Below, one piece after another: positions 10,597-23,700 of a stretch of 64,000 bases of DNA. This stretch comes from Euryodendron excelsum. Its lineage: Eukaryota; Streptophyta; Magnoliopsida; Ericales; Pentaphylacaceae. The notes below the pieces were generated by a model. It had not been told where the DNA came from. It did not search any database and saw only the letters and a list, made by a program, of their open reading frames with translations. Where the stretch lies: assembly GCA_033060915.1 (NCBI GenBank), contig CM065396.1, forward strand, positions 10,213,501 through 10,277,500, written 5' to 3'. How positions within the stretch are numbered: position 1 is the stretch's first letter; every line of letters starts with the position of its first letter. The position numbers were made by a program, and so were the translations under genes.

Positions 10597-12183
10597 ACAT
10601 AGAGGGTTAGGCCATTAACATGTGTCTTTACCCTTCACTCACCCAGAATCTCCGGTTACTTTGTCCAGTTTTGTCCACTCTTCAAAATTTTCCAAGTTTC
10701 CAAAGCAAGTCATATTTTTCAAAACAATTTTCAAACAAGTGTCATCACTTGCATTCAATGTTTACATTCATGCTCTTGCATTAACCTTCCTTTTGACCTT
10801 GTATTGAATTTTTTGAAAAGTTACTAACTCTTTGCATTTTTCTTTTGTAAGTAGACCTTTGTTCACATTTTATTTCATGTCTTATTTATTGCTATGTATG
10901 TGAATGAATGAACAGGATGTGATGTGTGTTGCTGGGTCTTTTCTTCCATTTTCAAAAATTCCACACACACTTGACGCTCTCACTTGCATTTGCATCTTGC
11001 ATATATTACCTGGTTACTACCCTTCTAGATAGAAGGGGGAACAGTATATTGATTATGGGCGGATGCTGTGTCAGTTTCTTAGCCTACGGTCTCTTAATAG
11101 TTTCCCCGCTCAAACCACCAACTTCACCCTTCCGGGGGTAGACACCGAAGGTTTGAAGGTTCGAGAACCAAGCTTTTTTAGGAAACATTAGTAAACCCCC
11201 AACCTCATGCTTATGTAGCACCCCATGCATAGCTGAACCTCTGCCAAATTTAGGACACACGCGTCAATTTCAAAACCAAGGAGGAAAGGGTGACCACTTT
11301 ACTTTTCCTTATATATGTTGATTAATCCATGCTGTTATGCTAGTCAATTCATGCCATTTTATTATATATATGCATCATAACTATTTATGCATTCGAATTC
11401 ATGCCAAGACAAGAGTTCCCTAAGCAACTCAAGTCATTGTATCTTCATGTATCTAATCAAACCCCAGAGAAAGGCCCAAAGACCTTCTTGCTCAAATTAA
11501 GCCAATCTGAAACTCCTAAGGGTACCAAGAGACCCTAAGGGTTCATGGCATGAATCATAGTCATCTGATGAGGAGAGGCCCTAATCTCTCCCTACTCATG
11601 GAGATATGGCTGCCAAGAAGACGAAGAGGCAATTCACATCAAGGTCTCCCACCAGCTCCCGTCCAAGGAGGTGAATCCGAAGACTCAAGAGTAGCTTTGG
11701 ATCCCATGATGTAAACATAGAGTAGGCAGAAGTCCCAAGGAAAATGTCCCCCGCCCCATTTTTATGTATTTTTGAGAAAGTCTATGTACCAAAGAGAATT
11801 CATCTTAAATAGAATTGTTTTTGTTGACAAATGAATAAATGAATGGATGAATGAACAGGTGCAGGTACAGTATTGCATGCAGGGGCAACCCCTGTCTCCA
11901 AACATGAGCCAAAGCATCATGTTTAGTTCCCCTCAAAAGGCAGGGGCATCCTTAGGCCATGTATTGCATAAAATCTTTCCAAATCCAAAACCTAACATAT
12001 AATCCTTTTGTTTTGTTTTTCTTTATTTTTCCGTTCTCCCCTGTCTCATCAAAAGACTAGCAATAGTTTTGGCAAGACTGCTTGCATTGTAGGCCACCAT
12101 TGCTCCAAGAAAAAGGAAAGAGAGGAACACGGGTATCTCTTGTACTCCGAACACCGGTCCTTACCCGACAACGAGCAGCACAA
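10597..12183 (+). other. Untranslated leader of element B
   Basis: No sustained frame is present between the primer-binding site and gag. Segments match the leader of element A (11018-11110 and 11600-11760). A broken copy of A's 31-codon frame starts at ATG 11605 and is shifted before its acidic end. A short T-rich tract follows near 12005-12030. Nothing here looks like a cellular gene. Confidence 0.7.
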
Positions 12184-14388
12184 ATGTCAAGTGAAGGCAA
12201 CACTCCCGATCAATAGAACAACCCAGTGACACGGGAAGAAGTAAATGAAATGAAACCAAAGATAGACGAGATGTTCAAGCTTATGCAACTAATGGCCTTC
12301 AAAGGACTTATCGTGAACTCATTGGCTTCAACATCCCATCCCAAATAAACTGAAACTATCCCGCCAAGGGTCATTCTTCGAATCGACAATGTAGGGAAGA
12401 ACAAAGAACTCCCCAAAGCAGTACACAATAAAGAAGGGGAAGAGGACAACCTGAAACCATCTTGCGAACTGCCACATCAAAGAAGGAAGGTCTGGACCTC
12501 CTTGATTTTAAGATACAAGGCTTAGAAGAGTCCCTATGCAGCCTACAAGGTCATGACACCTTTAGTGGGACATCCTATGATGAACTCTGCTTCTTCCCTG
12601 ACCACCCAAGGCTGGCCAAATTCAAGATGTCCGATTTCCAAAAGTATGATGGAAGTGGGGATCCCGTAGCTCACCTGAGGCTATTCGCTAGAGCACTAAG
12701 CGGTCATGGGAATGAGCCCAAACTCTTGATGTAACTATTCCAGTATAGCTTGATTGGGCCCGCACTGCAATGGTTCGCCCATTTAGATTTAAGGAAGATA
12801 ACAACTTGGAACGAATTGGTCTCAGCCTCTCGATCCCAATACCGCCACAACAGTGATCTAACCATGGACCTATGTGCCTTGATGATGATGACTCAAGGAG
12901 AGAAAGAGAGCTTCAAGAATTATGCTCTGAAATGGAGGGAGGCGGTCGCTCAAGTCAACCCCCCACTGCTAGAAAAAGAGTATATACAGCTATTTGTAAA
13001 CACCTTCCAAGGTTTGTACTATGAGCACTTGTGCCTGAGCATCGGAAAAAGTTTTCTGAGCTGATAATGCAAAGGAAAATGATCAAGAATGGATTAAAAA
13101 CTGGCATAATCACGGACCCTTATGCTAAGACAAGTGAGGGATTCACAAATGTGGCCAAGAAAGTAGCAACCACTCAGGGTACCGGCAAGAAAGAAGGAGA
13201 GGTATCTGCCATCCTGTCTACATAACAACAACCATACTATCCCCAATATCAAGCTTGACCACCATCGCCTACTCCCATCATCAATATCCCCATTGCAAAT
13301 ACCCAAGCACTCGCAACGGGACCTGTTACAGCCCGACCATACCTTAACCCTAACAAAAACAAAAACAATTGGCGAAATCGAGAGTTCACATGTTTGGCAT
13401 GCACCCAGACAGAGGCTTATCATGAGCTCCTCAAGGCCAACCACATAAACCTCATTCCCCTGCGGCCATTGCCAAGCATGTTGCCTCAACTTTCAACCTT
13501 GCCTTTACTTGCGAGTACCATTCTGGGGGGCAGGAGCATGACACAGAATCTTGTTTCTCTTTGAAGCATAAGATCTAAGACCTCATTGACAACAAGATCA
13601 TCAACACTCAAGAAAAAAAACCAGCCCCCACTCCCAATGTCATGGCAAATCCCTTGCCAGACCATGCTATCAACATCATCACCAAAGACAAGGCAGATCG
13701 GGATGGCATCATAACTGCAGAGTACTTCAAGGCCGAGTCGGGCACTAAGGAAGAAAGTGACTGGGAGGAAGAACTACCGCCATGCCCTATCTATCTTTAC
13801 AATGCAAGTGGAGAGCAAGATCCTTTTGATTGGCTCGTGGATGAACCCATTGCAAACTTTCCCGATAATACGGTACCTGTAGATGGCTGGGGAGAGGAAT
13901 TCCTGCGCCCTAGATATGCTGAAGCTGAGGCCTGCCTGAAAGAGGAACTCTTCGATTACGAGGACATGGCTGGGGCATCTATGAGCCAAAATTTCCAAAC
14001 CCATCATTCGAATTCAATGAAGGCGATTTGGATAGCCTCTTTGCTGAAATCGATAGAGAGGAAGCTGAAAAAGAAGGAGCTAAGGAAAAGCCATCGCAAG
14101 TTATGGAAGAGAGTCTGACTATAAAATCTCAAGAAGCTAAGTAGGGAAAAACCATCCAACCAATGGAAAGCCATCAAGGATCCCAAGATGGAATACACAA
14201 CCTCAATGACCCCATTGGAGAAGAGGAAGGAAAAGGAGGAGGCCCTGACTACACTATGACTGCCCATCTCTGCCACTCCGTAACCGATGCATCAATTCGT
14301 CCAGCAAAACCAAGTGAAGAAGTCGGCAGGTGGAGTATGGAGGAGGTAGGCGTGGTCCCAAAGCCTACCTGAAGAAGTGATTATCAAA
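12184..14388 (+). pseudogene. gag: Gag of element B, decayed (Tat/Ogre type)
   Basis: Gag would form the virus-like particle in the cytoplasm. A likely original start is ATG 12184 (MSSEGNTPDQ, then a stop), leading into a helical stretch around MKPKIDEMFKLM. The capsid part at 12462-13064 reads FKMSDFQKYDGSGDPVAHLR, LQWFAHLDLRKITTWNELVS and SFKNYALKWREAVAQVNPPL, a pattern typical of Tat-lineage Gag. Breaks include an in-frame stop at about 12732 and a frameshift near 13045. A knuckle-like CEYHSGGQEHDTESC is encoded at about 13518-13562, followed by a stop. The NPLPDHAINII motif begins the 158-codon frame 13642-14118, an acidic C-terminal region. Protease should follow but does not. Confidence 0.82.
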
Positions 14389-16200
14389 GGGATGTTCTTC
14401 TACCAAACTTTGCCTTTTACTTTCCTGTTAGTTTTGTTTTGTCAACTCTACTTTTATCTTTTGTTAATCAATAGCTCATCATGTACACAAAGCCTTTGAA
14501 ATGAAAGAAGTTGAATTTTGCATTTATCATCTTCGGCGCTTGCCTTTTCTCATAAATTTCTCTCCTTATTGTTATGTCTTAACTTGAAAAGGGGGGATAG
14601 TATGCGCACCCTTATCTATGGGACCATTTCTGATCCGAAGAGAAGATAGCAAAGGGAAAGAGAGAGTGGATTACAAAAAAGTGGCCCTCAGAGTATGCCA
14701 TGGCAAAATAGTCAACAATTAGACCCTCGAAAGGAAGAGAAGCCATCATTTCAAATACCCTGGAATAGCAAAGCAATTCCCTTCATCAGCCCACTCTAGC
14801 TATAAATAATTCTTATTCAAACACCCTAACTAGGAACTGCCCCCCACACTGGGGCAAGCACGAGTAATTGAACAATTAAGTTAAGACCTGCTTGCTTTAA
14901 AGGAAGACGCCAAAACTCTAAGACTGAACTTCATAGACTAAGCAATCTTATCTGAAAGGAAGAGGGGCCATCCATTCTTCTACCATACAGTTTAAAGAAT
15001 TCCCTTTGAAAAACTCCTTTTGAGCCAAATCATATCTCTTCGGGCAACCCATTCTAGTGATCACCACCCACAATGGGTAAAAGTAAATTTGGAAAGGAAA
15101 GTGACGAAAAGGGAGCGCAGAGAGAAAGAAAGCCTCCTCATACATCAAAAGAGAAAGGAAACAATGCAATACCGCAAAAAAAAAAAAAAATGATGATTGA
15201 TATGATGCCTCTTGGAAGTCAATAGATTGTGCAAGTGGTAATGCTGGGGCAAAAACTAATGGAAATGATGAGCACTATATGGGCAAAAGCTTTTACAAAA
15301 AAAATAAATAAATAAAGAGAAAAAAGATCTGAAAAGGTGGTCACTGGTAAACCCCAGAAATAACATAACACTTTGAGCCTTCAATACCCTTCCTTTCAAT
15401 AACTAGCAACTGGGCCACATTACAACCCACAGAAAGTCTCCTCAGATCGGGAAAGATTGCTTAGCGTAAACAAGTTCAAAAGAAATGGCGACATCCAGAA
15501 AGAAAAGTGAACAAAGCAGCAAAAGCTTACTCGAGGTGGTTCTAGTTATTGTTACCCCAAAAAAAAAAAAAAAAGGAGACAAAATCGTTTGAGCCTGAAT
15601 ACCCCTTCATTCCTCACCCTTAACCTAGCCCACATTACTATCCAAAGTAAAGCCTTCTAAGATTAAGGATAGAAATTGCCCGCTTCTTTGCTAAAGGTTA
15701 CTTTGGTTGCCACCTGGAGAGTTTACCAGTTCAAATATAGGGTCCTCGAGGAAAAAGCGGAGTAAGTGACAGTTTCTCAGATAAGAGAGGAGAGTCGGAT
15801 CAGATTACGAAAACCCTAGAAAGCAGGCAACTACTATCTCATCATGGCAAGGAAAGGACATAACAAGAGAAGGGAGTCTTCAGGGGAAAAGCAAAAGGCT
15901 GAAATGACGGTTCCTGGTGACCACCCAGAAAATTAGAACACACCATTAGACCCATTTTCATAAAGTTGTATATACCTGTATGCTTGGCATGAATGTGTGT
16001 GACAACACCCCCCCTTTTTTTTTTGACATCTACTTAAAGCTTGCACATATCCACCATTTCTTATGCGTATCATGATTTTTGTACTCCTGTGTTCATATTC
16101 ATATCCATCATATATCCATATACATGCACGCAAAATGAGACTAGAAGAAAAAATCATCATCATCGCATGTAAAGAAACGAAAAGATAATAGAAATAATGT
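14389..16200 (+). other. Non-coding stretch of B after gag, with degenerate repeats
   Basis: No pol motif is visible in any frame. The stretch holds poly-A tracts near 15178 and 15555, a poly-T tract near 16012, and several diverged copies of a block. Those copies read like TTTGAGCC..AATACCC..CCTAGCCCACATTAC at about 14750, 15015, 15370 and 15585, suggesting an old tandem repeat with units of 200-350 bp. Tat elements often have long repeat-rich regions 3' of their coding part. Confidence 0.5.
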
Positions 16201-16499
16201 ACATATGATCATCATACAATCATCATCCATAAGGGCCAACATGCGGCCTCAAAAACATATACAATACAGTCAATCCAACTAAACTACAACTGTGTCCATA
16301 GGTGGGAGGAGGCGCCTCAAGGTGCAGGGTCATCGTCCAAGTCAAAATTGCCCAGGTCCAGCACATACGGGGAAGGCTGCCTAGAGGAGGCTCCCACGTC
16401 ATAAGAACCCTGACCAAAGAAAAAGACAAAAAAAGAAAAAAAAAGGGAAGGGCTAGCATTAGAACACAAGAGATGCATAAAGGACATGTAAATAATGAA

Positions 16500-18270
16500 A
16501 TCATAAATAGCATACCTAACGGGCCTCCATCAGAGATATGCGAGCAGTTAGGACCTCCACCTCAGCACGGTACTGATCTCGTGTCTAGCAAGCTACTTGA
16601 TACTCCTCCTCGAAAATGAAGCCCTGAGCTCGGCGCTATAGCCCCACCACCTCATGACCAGCCACCTGCCCTCTAACCACTAGGTCCAGCTGAGTAAAAG
16701 CGCCAATAGACCTTGCCTTGAAATGAGCCTCGTAGACCACATCTGGCAAAAGAAGGAAGCGCTCGCCAAAAACTCCGACTATATAAGGGATCTCCACCTC
16801 AGGCCAATACAATCCAACCATGTACTAAGGAGGATCCATGGCTGCATGGAAGTCAGTATGAAGCTACCGCCAGTGGCGCTCCCACAGATATGTCTCCCAT
16901 GAAATAGGGCCCCAGAAAGTAACCTTCGACCTGGACAAAAGAATGACATCCCTCATGCCGGCATACTAAGAAGATCAGTGGTAAGGTGCCCAACTCACGT
17001 CTCGGGGTCTCAGCAGCTCCAAGTTAGCTCGGAGGGCTACAAAATCTGTAACCAAAGACCGCTGAACTACCTATTGTCTGGCCCACCTCGTGGCCCACGG
17101 GAAAGCATCACCAGCTAACACCTTTGGTCGGCAGACGGGCAGATACTCATAACTCCACCAAATCATAAATGGCAAAAAACTCGTCAAGCTCCCCCAAGCC
17201 CCGGATGTCCTCACTCTCATCCCTTGCAAGAAGCTGGCAAAAGTGAAGGCACCCTAATCCACGTAGTCTGGCGCATCCAGGTCCGCTACCAGGCTTACCA
17301 GAGACAAAGGAACCGTCGACTTATTATTGTTGCAAAAGCAACTAAAGACGACGTATTGCACCAACTAACGCCTCAAGATGACCTAGTCGGCTGGAGAGGG
17401 CTCGAGGGCAAAAGCTGTCTCTGCCAGGCATAAGAGTAAAGTTGAGAAACTCAAGCCTCTAATCCCAGGCAATCCCAGGAGAAAATGAGCCTCCTCTAGA
17501 GGCACGTCCCATAAAGAAATCAGAACGCCTCCGAAGGATAGCCTGGTGATCATAGCCCAGTCCACAGGAGTAGGTCCCAGCCCAAAGCCCACCAAGTGCA
17601 CAGTCCTGGTCTCCCCAAACCACCGCTCCAATAGCCCAACCGCTATTCGGTAGTTAAGCCTATCTGTCTGCAAAGTCATAAAGGCACCAAAATCGATCAG
17701 GTGCTAGAAGTCCTGATATGATGGAGCTGAAGCCTACATGGCCCTCAAGGCTGAAATACTGGCCCCTCTTAAAGAACTATGAGTAGATGATGGCAATTGA
17801 CTGTAGCGTGAGTACAAGCTCGGGTGGAATGCCAAGTCTCGTAGCGGCGGGACATCAAGGATTGCTAGCTGATCGTCTGTAAAGAAAGTATCTCTCTACC
17901 TGTCTTGTACGAACTCCATACCGGACCCCATCCGTGGATCCACAGATAAATCAAAAACATCCTCAGCTCCCTCATCAGGAGCAATTGAAGGCTGCCCCAT
18001 CACTGAACTGCCACTAGAAGCTATCTTGCTTGAAGACCGTTGGGACCCATGGCGGCCGGCCCCAGCGAAACCAACCCTACCGCCACTCAAAGCAGGACCA
18101 CCTCTGCTACCCCCTCGAGTGGAGCCACCCAGGCTACTGCCTCGAGCAGAACCACTCTTGCTACTACCCTTGGCCGAGCGGCCCCGACTGCTGCCACCCT
18201 CCTCGAGCTCTATCCGTGGCGCATTCCCGTGGCGCCAACTATCAGGATCGTCGCCCCTAGCCTCAGACAT
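16500..18270 (-). pseudogene. Antisense extra reading frame of B, plant-mobile-domain-like, decayed
   Basis: Read on the minus strand. From ATG 18270 a 124-codon frame is rich in Ser, Gly and Arg (SARGSSLGGSTRGGSRGG). After breaks, 17679-17383 encodes LNYRIAVGLLERWFGETRTV, then GLGPTPVDWAMITRLSFGG. This resembles the start of the plant mobile domain (Leu..LverW..eT.tFhl, then tPTleD..ll), a domain tied to DNA transposons and some plant proteins. Further fragments include WWSYEYLPVCRPKVLAGDAF, FPWATRWAR and, at 16821-16636, EVEIPYIVGVFGERFLLLPD. It ends in a charged, possibly coiled-coil part near 16560. Extra antisense frames with such a domain have been reported in Tat-lineage elements. Many stops make it non-functional. 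The domain call is from pattern recognition only. Confidence 0.6.
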
Positions 18271-18320
18271 CCTGAAAGAATGACAACATGCAAAAATTGA
18301 TCAGTCACCAAATATGTATA

Positions 18321-18480
18321 AAAAGCAAAAAAAAAAAAAAAAAAAGAGAGATAAACATGTCATCATGGTAGTAAAAAAAAGAAAGAGGGGAAAAGATAAA
18401 AAAAAAAAAAGCAAACAAGAAAAAAAAAAAAGAGAAAAGGAAAAAAAGAGGGAAAAGAAAAAAAGAAAGAAAAAGAGGGC
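18321..18480 (+). repeat. Poly-purine A-rich tract
   Basis: Long runs of A with scattered G (AAAAAGAAAG and similar) cover about 150 bp. The Lys/Arg-rich and Phe-rich frames on the two strands are artefacts of composition. Confidence 0.85.
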
Positions 18481-19430
18481 AAAGGTCCTATCTATTCTTA
18501 TTTCAAGATTTTCGACGGTTTTCTGAACTTTTTCCTCAAAAAGTGTCATCTCAAAATTCTCAACGGTTTCTTAGGCTTTCACTTTCAAAGGCCCCGTTCC
18601 TAAAAGATTTTCTAACCGGTTTCCCAGGCTTTGTCCTCAAAAGCCCTATTTCTAAATGTCTTCTAACGGTTTTTTGAACTTTTTTCTCGAAAAGTTTCAT
18701 CCCAAAATTTTCAACAGTTTCTTGGGCTTTCACCTTCAAAAGCTCTGTTTCAAAATTTCAAGTTGGTTTCCTAGGCTTTCCCCTCAAAAGCCCTATCTCA
18801 AAGAATTTTAAACCGGTTTCCCGGACTTTCTCCTGAAAAGCCTTGTTTCTCAATGTTTCCTAACGGTTTTTCAAGCTTTTTCCTCAAAAAGTTCAACTCC
18901 AAAATTTCAAGTCAGTTTCCCAGGACTTTTTCCTCAAAAGCCTAACTTTGAAATGTTTTCTAACAGTTTTCTGGGCCTTTTTCCTTAAAAAGTCCCACTC
19001 CAAAATTTCAAGCCAATTTCCCGGGCCTTTTTCCTCAAAAGACCAGCTTCAAAATGTTTTCTAACGGTTTTCCAGGCCTCTTTCCTCAAAAAGTCCCATT
19101 CCAAAATTTCAAGCCAATTTCCCAAGCCTTTTTCCTCAAAAGCCCAATTTCAAAATGTCTTCTAACGGTATTTCGGGCCTTTTCCTAAAAAAGTCCCACT
19201 CCAAAATTTCAAATCGGTTTTTCAGGCTTCCCCCTTAAAAGTCCTATTTCTGAATTTGAAAACTAGTTTCTAGGGTTTTCTCTTTCAAAAGTCCCGGCCC
19301 AAAGTTTTCTACGGTTTATCTAAAAACAATTTTTTGGAGTTTTCTCCTTTGAAAATCCTGCTCCTAGGAATTTTCTAAAGTTTTTCTTTCTCCAGGCTTT
19401 CCCCTTCAAAAGTCCCATTCTCAAAAGAAT
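18480..19430 (+). repeat. About 50-bp tandem array in the 3' region of element B
   Basis: The motif TTTTCCTCAAAA recurs about every 50 bp (near 18635, 18685, 18733, 18782, 18831, 18882, 18929, 18981, 19031, 19084, 19132, 19182 and 19231). It is followed by CCAAAATTTCAAG or a TCTAACGG variant, and two unit variants partly alternate. About 17 degenerate copies are present. Tandem repeats in the 3' part of Tat/Ogre elements are a known source of plant satellites. Confidence 0.78.
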
Positions 19431-20724
19431 TACTGTTCCGAAGGGTTTTAAGTTAGGTGTTAGGATTTTTAAAAATTTCGGCAAAGTTTCGCCTTAAAAA
19501 TTCACTGCTCTGGAATTCAACAAGTCACAGACACAGTCCAAGACATCTCAAACCTTCAACCAAAACAACCCTATTCTCCAAAACACATGTCCTATTCTCA
19601 AACACAATTTTAAGCCAGTTTTTCAGTCTTTCCAAATTTTCCGGTTACATCTACATTTCAAAAAATTTCACAAAAAATCCTAAAACAGCCGAGAATGTCA
19701 CCCTAATTTTTCAAAAATGTTCTATGATTTTTCAACCTTCAATAGGATCCGTTTTCTATTTTTTCGTAATTTTTAGAAATTCAAAAATTCAAAATTTTTC
19801 AAGAAATTATAAAACTTCATAGGGTTGTTCTACACAGTTTTCCAAGGTTCCTAGTATAAAAATCACACATAAAAGCACAATACCCAAGCCTGTATGGTCA
19901 ATTTTTCGAGTCCCGCAAGAAACCCATATTCGCAAACATGAAAAATTATCTAAAACACATTCAAATCTCCATCAAAACATGAAAATAGTCCGACCACTGT
20001 GTTCTAAACATTCTAAAACATGGGATTACACGGTTCATATGCAAAAAATGAAAGCATACGTATTAAAATCGACAAAATTTCTAGAAAACTAACCTTTGGG
20101 TTCTCCGGCAAAAATCAGGCTTTCCGGCAAGAATCCGGCAGTTATGATGGTTTCCGACGAGCACCCGATACCCCACAACACCCTCCATGTGATTTCTGAT
20201 CGAAGTCCCTAGAAAAATCCATCAGAGCAACTCTCGGATCAAGCTAGAAACATAAAACGTAATGCTGAATCGCGAACTGCCCTGTTTCAAAGCCCACGGC
20301 CTGGCATGTGTAGCAGATGCGCCAGAAGGAATTTCCAACTGGCGTATATGCTACATGCACCAAGGTAAAAATAGGCTAGGCGCATATAACACATGCACCT
20401 GGTTGTTCAGCTTCCCAACAAAATCAGTTTTCAAACCCCCGAAAGTCTGAATTCATTTTCAAGGCTTTCAAAAGCACAAAATCAAGCTTCCGAAAACAAT
20501 TTCCAAGGATCAAGTGTTATGTACCAAATTTTGATAGAATTGGCAAGTCAAGTCCCGATTGGAGCTTTCAAAGCGTAAAGTTTTTTGAATATCAAAACCT
20601 TCGGCCAGCGACCTATTAGGGGTCCCGACACATTTCAAACTTACCAACATATCATCCCTCTAATCGCCTTGCAACCAAAAAGGGATTCTTACTTTGTTAT
20701 TTTTCTACCTTCGTTAAGCAAAGA
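19431..20724 (+). other. 3' untranslated region of element B
   Basis: AT-rich and without a recognisable gene. Frames at 19457-19822, 20262-20578 and 20585-20899 have no domain pattern, and the last runs into the LTR. A segment near 20340-20400 with ATATGCTACATGCACC-like words recurs in the LTRs of B (7380, 7490) and C (25620, 25790). Confidence 0.55.
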
Positions 20725-20742
20725 CAGAAAAAGAGGGCCAGT
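20725..20742 (+). other. Polypurine tract of element B
   Basis: The purine-rich stretch AGAAAAAGAGGGCCAGT directly precedes the 3' LTR start TGTAAGCACC. It would prime plus-strand DNA synthesis. Confidence 0.7.
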
Positions 20743-23700
20743 TGTAAGCACCCCATTTTTACCCGCTCGGCAATCTCCGGCCCGACCGAATCTAATTCTC
20801 AAACAACCACAATGCATGCAAGCTCGAGACGAGCCTTTCAAACTCAAATCCAGTCAACTAATCACTTCCCGGGCCCATCGAGCCCAAATGAAGCCATGAA
20901 CATCATTCCAGTCAGCTTTCCGGGACCGAACAGTCACGGAAACTAACTCCATCCAGGTAGCTTCCTGAGATCAGGTCATCTCGGAGACCAACACCTCATC
21001 AAATTCAAAACGGTTCACTTTTGGCGCCAGGTAATCCGCCAATGTAGAATGTCTGTTATTCGGTAGTTCTCCGAGACCAGGCATTCTCAAAGACCAACAC
21101 CACCCTCATAAGTAACTTTCTTGGACCAGGCGTTCCTAAGAGCCAACACCAACCTATAGGTAGCTCTCTGAGACCGGGCAGTCCCAGAGACCAACACAGC
21201 ACAGTAGTTTTCTAAGACCGGGTGGTCTAGGGAACCAACACCTAGGTCAAAACCGGAGCCTGCTAGCCTGACTCGGTGAAAAATGACCAAACCTGCCCCT
21301 TGGGCTTTCAGGCATGTTTTGGGAAAGTTCAAAATCCCTCAAAATGGTAAGTCCACAATTCCAAATTGTTACTAAATGGATAGGCATACTTTGCACGCCA
21401 TCCGGTCCAATTTTGATCCTATTCCGGCTAACCCCGGTCAAAATGACCGTTTTGCCCCTGAACACCCCAACACTGCACAAACCCCACCGAATAGTAAAAG
21501 ACTCCCCCGAAAACATTTTTGAAAGACCAGGCACACTTAACACAACGCTTCGAACCATTCCTGACCGTTTTCGAACAAACCTAGTCGAAGTGACCATTTT
21601 ACCCGTGACGACCCGAACGCACCCCAAAACAACACCGGTCTTAGGTTACTGAACGGTGGATCTCGTCATGCACCCCTATTTAACCTAAGGAAGACCTTAT
21701 GATGCTAAACACCTACAACTCGATAAAAGTTCCTCGGAGCGTCTAACAGACACTCCGCCAAAATTGCCTTTTCTCCTGATTCCCTAGTTATAACGCACCG
21801 TCGAATGACTTGAGAAATGCGTAAACCAGGGAATTCCCAAAAGCTTGTTCGTAGGTCTTTCCATTGATATGGCTTGATCAGATAGATCGCTTCCTGAAGC
21901 TCCTTATCATATGGCTCGAAAGCTACTACTTTCGATAACCCCTGGAGCGTCTCCTAGACGCTCTGCCAAGGTTGACTTTTTCTCCAATTCCCTGATTGAA
22001 ACACACCGTCAAATAACTTGAGAAATGCAAAAATCAAGGAGTTCCCAAAGCATTTCCAGAGTACTTTCCATCGGTATGGTCCGATTGAAGAGATAGCTTC
22101 CCGAAAGCCTCAATCATACAACACGAAAACAACTACTTTCGAACCCCCACGAAGCGTATCACAGACGCTCCACAAAGATGCCATTTTATGCACATTTCTT
22201 GAGACGATATCTCCCACTTTCGAAAGCCCCTTGATTATGTGGTGTAGCCTAAAAGCTTTGTATGTATTGCATTTTGCTAACTTGATCATGTCTTGTGTGC
22301 TTAACTTCATTTTCATGTTTCTAACCATGTGCTACAAAGCTTCCATTACTCTTATTTCCATGTTATTGTCAAGTTCAATATTCTTCCCAAAATGATTCCA
22401 AGAGTTGGTTCCTTGAAGTTCAGGGTGAAACTTTAGAAGTTATGCCTTAGAAAATCTCCCACTAACCCCCTAACTCACACTTTTGCATCATTGCATTTTA
22501 ACTTGCATAATAGTTGTTTTCAAGCTCTCTAACTTTCAAGGTTTCCCTTCTCTCAAGTTTAGTGGTTGGAATGGCCCCATGGAACCTTCTCTTGAGTGGT
22601 TCCCCTTGTATATTGGCCATAGAAACCATAGATTGTTAGAATGGCTCCCTTCCCTTTTTCATCTCTTGTACACAAATGGTTTTCAAACTCCTTGATATCT
22701 AAGGTTTCCATTCTCTCAAGATTAGTGGTTGGAATGGCCCGATGGAGCTCTCTCTTGAGTGGTCTCCCTTCACATTGGCCATGGGAACCCTAACTTGTTG
22801 GAATGATTTCCTTTAAAAATGGTTTTCAAAATCTCCTTCTCAAAAATGGCTTTCGAAAATTCTTTCTCTCCATCTTTGCATTAAAAATGGTATTTCAAAG
22901 GTTGTCATCTTCATGTCGATTCTTGAACTCCATGCTCTTGTCAAGATAATGGTCATAATGGTCATAAGGAAACCTTCCTTGGAATGGTCTCCAAACATCA
23001 ACCATATAAACCATACTCTTGGCTAGAACCAAATTTTCATGGAAATGATCTTCAAAAGGGTTGTCAACCAAAGTCCTTTGCAAAACATAAGTTGTTTTCC
23101 AAAACCCTTTCCAAACGTGCATGAAACCACCTTTCAAAACCATCTTCCAATCCAACTTTAGGTTAACTTGACCCTAGTTGTCCAACCCTAGGTTAGCTTG
23201 ACCCTAGTTGTCCAACCTTAGGTTAACTTAACCCTAGTTATCTAACCCTAGGTTAACCAAACCCAAGTTAATTAACCCTAGCTCACTCTAACCCTGGGTT
23301 AACCTAACCGGAGTTAGTTAACCTTAGATCACCCCTAACCTCAAGCTAACCTAACTTAGGTTAGTGTACTTCAAGGTTCCAACTCATGGACCTCTCTTAA
23401 AGGCTCTCCCTATTTAAAACCATTCTCACACCCCATTTTCCAAAAACCTCCTACTCTCTTGAGATTTCAAAAACCAACTCCATAACCTTTTCAAATATCC
23501 CTATACTTCATCTTCAAAATATTTTCAAGGATGCTTTCAAGAATTCACAATCCTAAGGCGTCCCTATCTTTCTCTTGGTTAGGGATCCCAAGGGAAGGTG
23601 ATATATCAAGAACAACTTCCAAGGTGGTCCATATTAGAATTCCAAAGTCCTAGGCGCATTCATAAACCACGTTTGAAAACTTTTTAACATTCCAAAGTCT

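Noticed and set aside
13094..13489. 131-codon minus-strand frame
   Set aside because: Shadow of the decayed gag on the other strand.
18301..18549. Phe-rich and Lys-rich frames on opposite strands
   Set aside because: Pure product of an A-rich tract.
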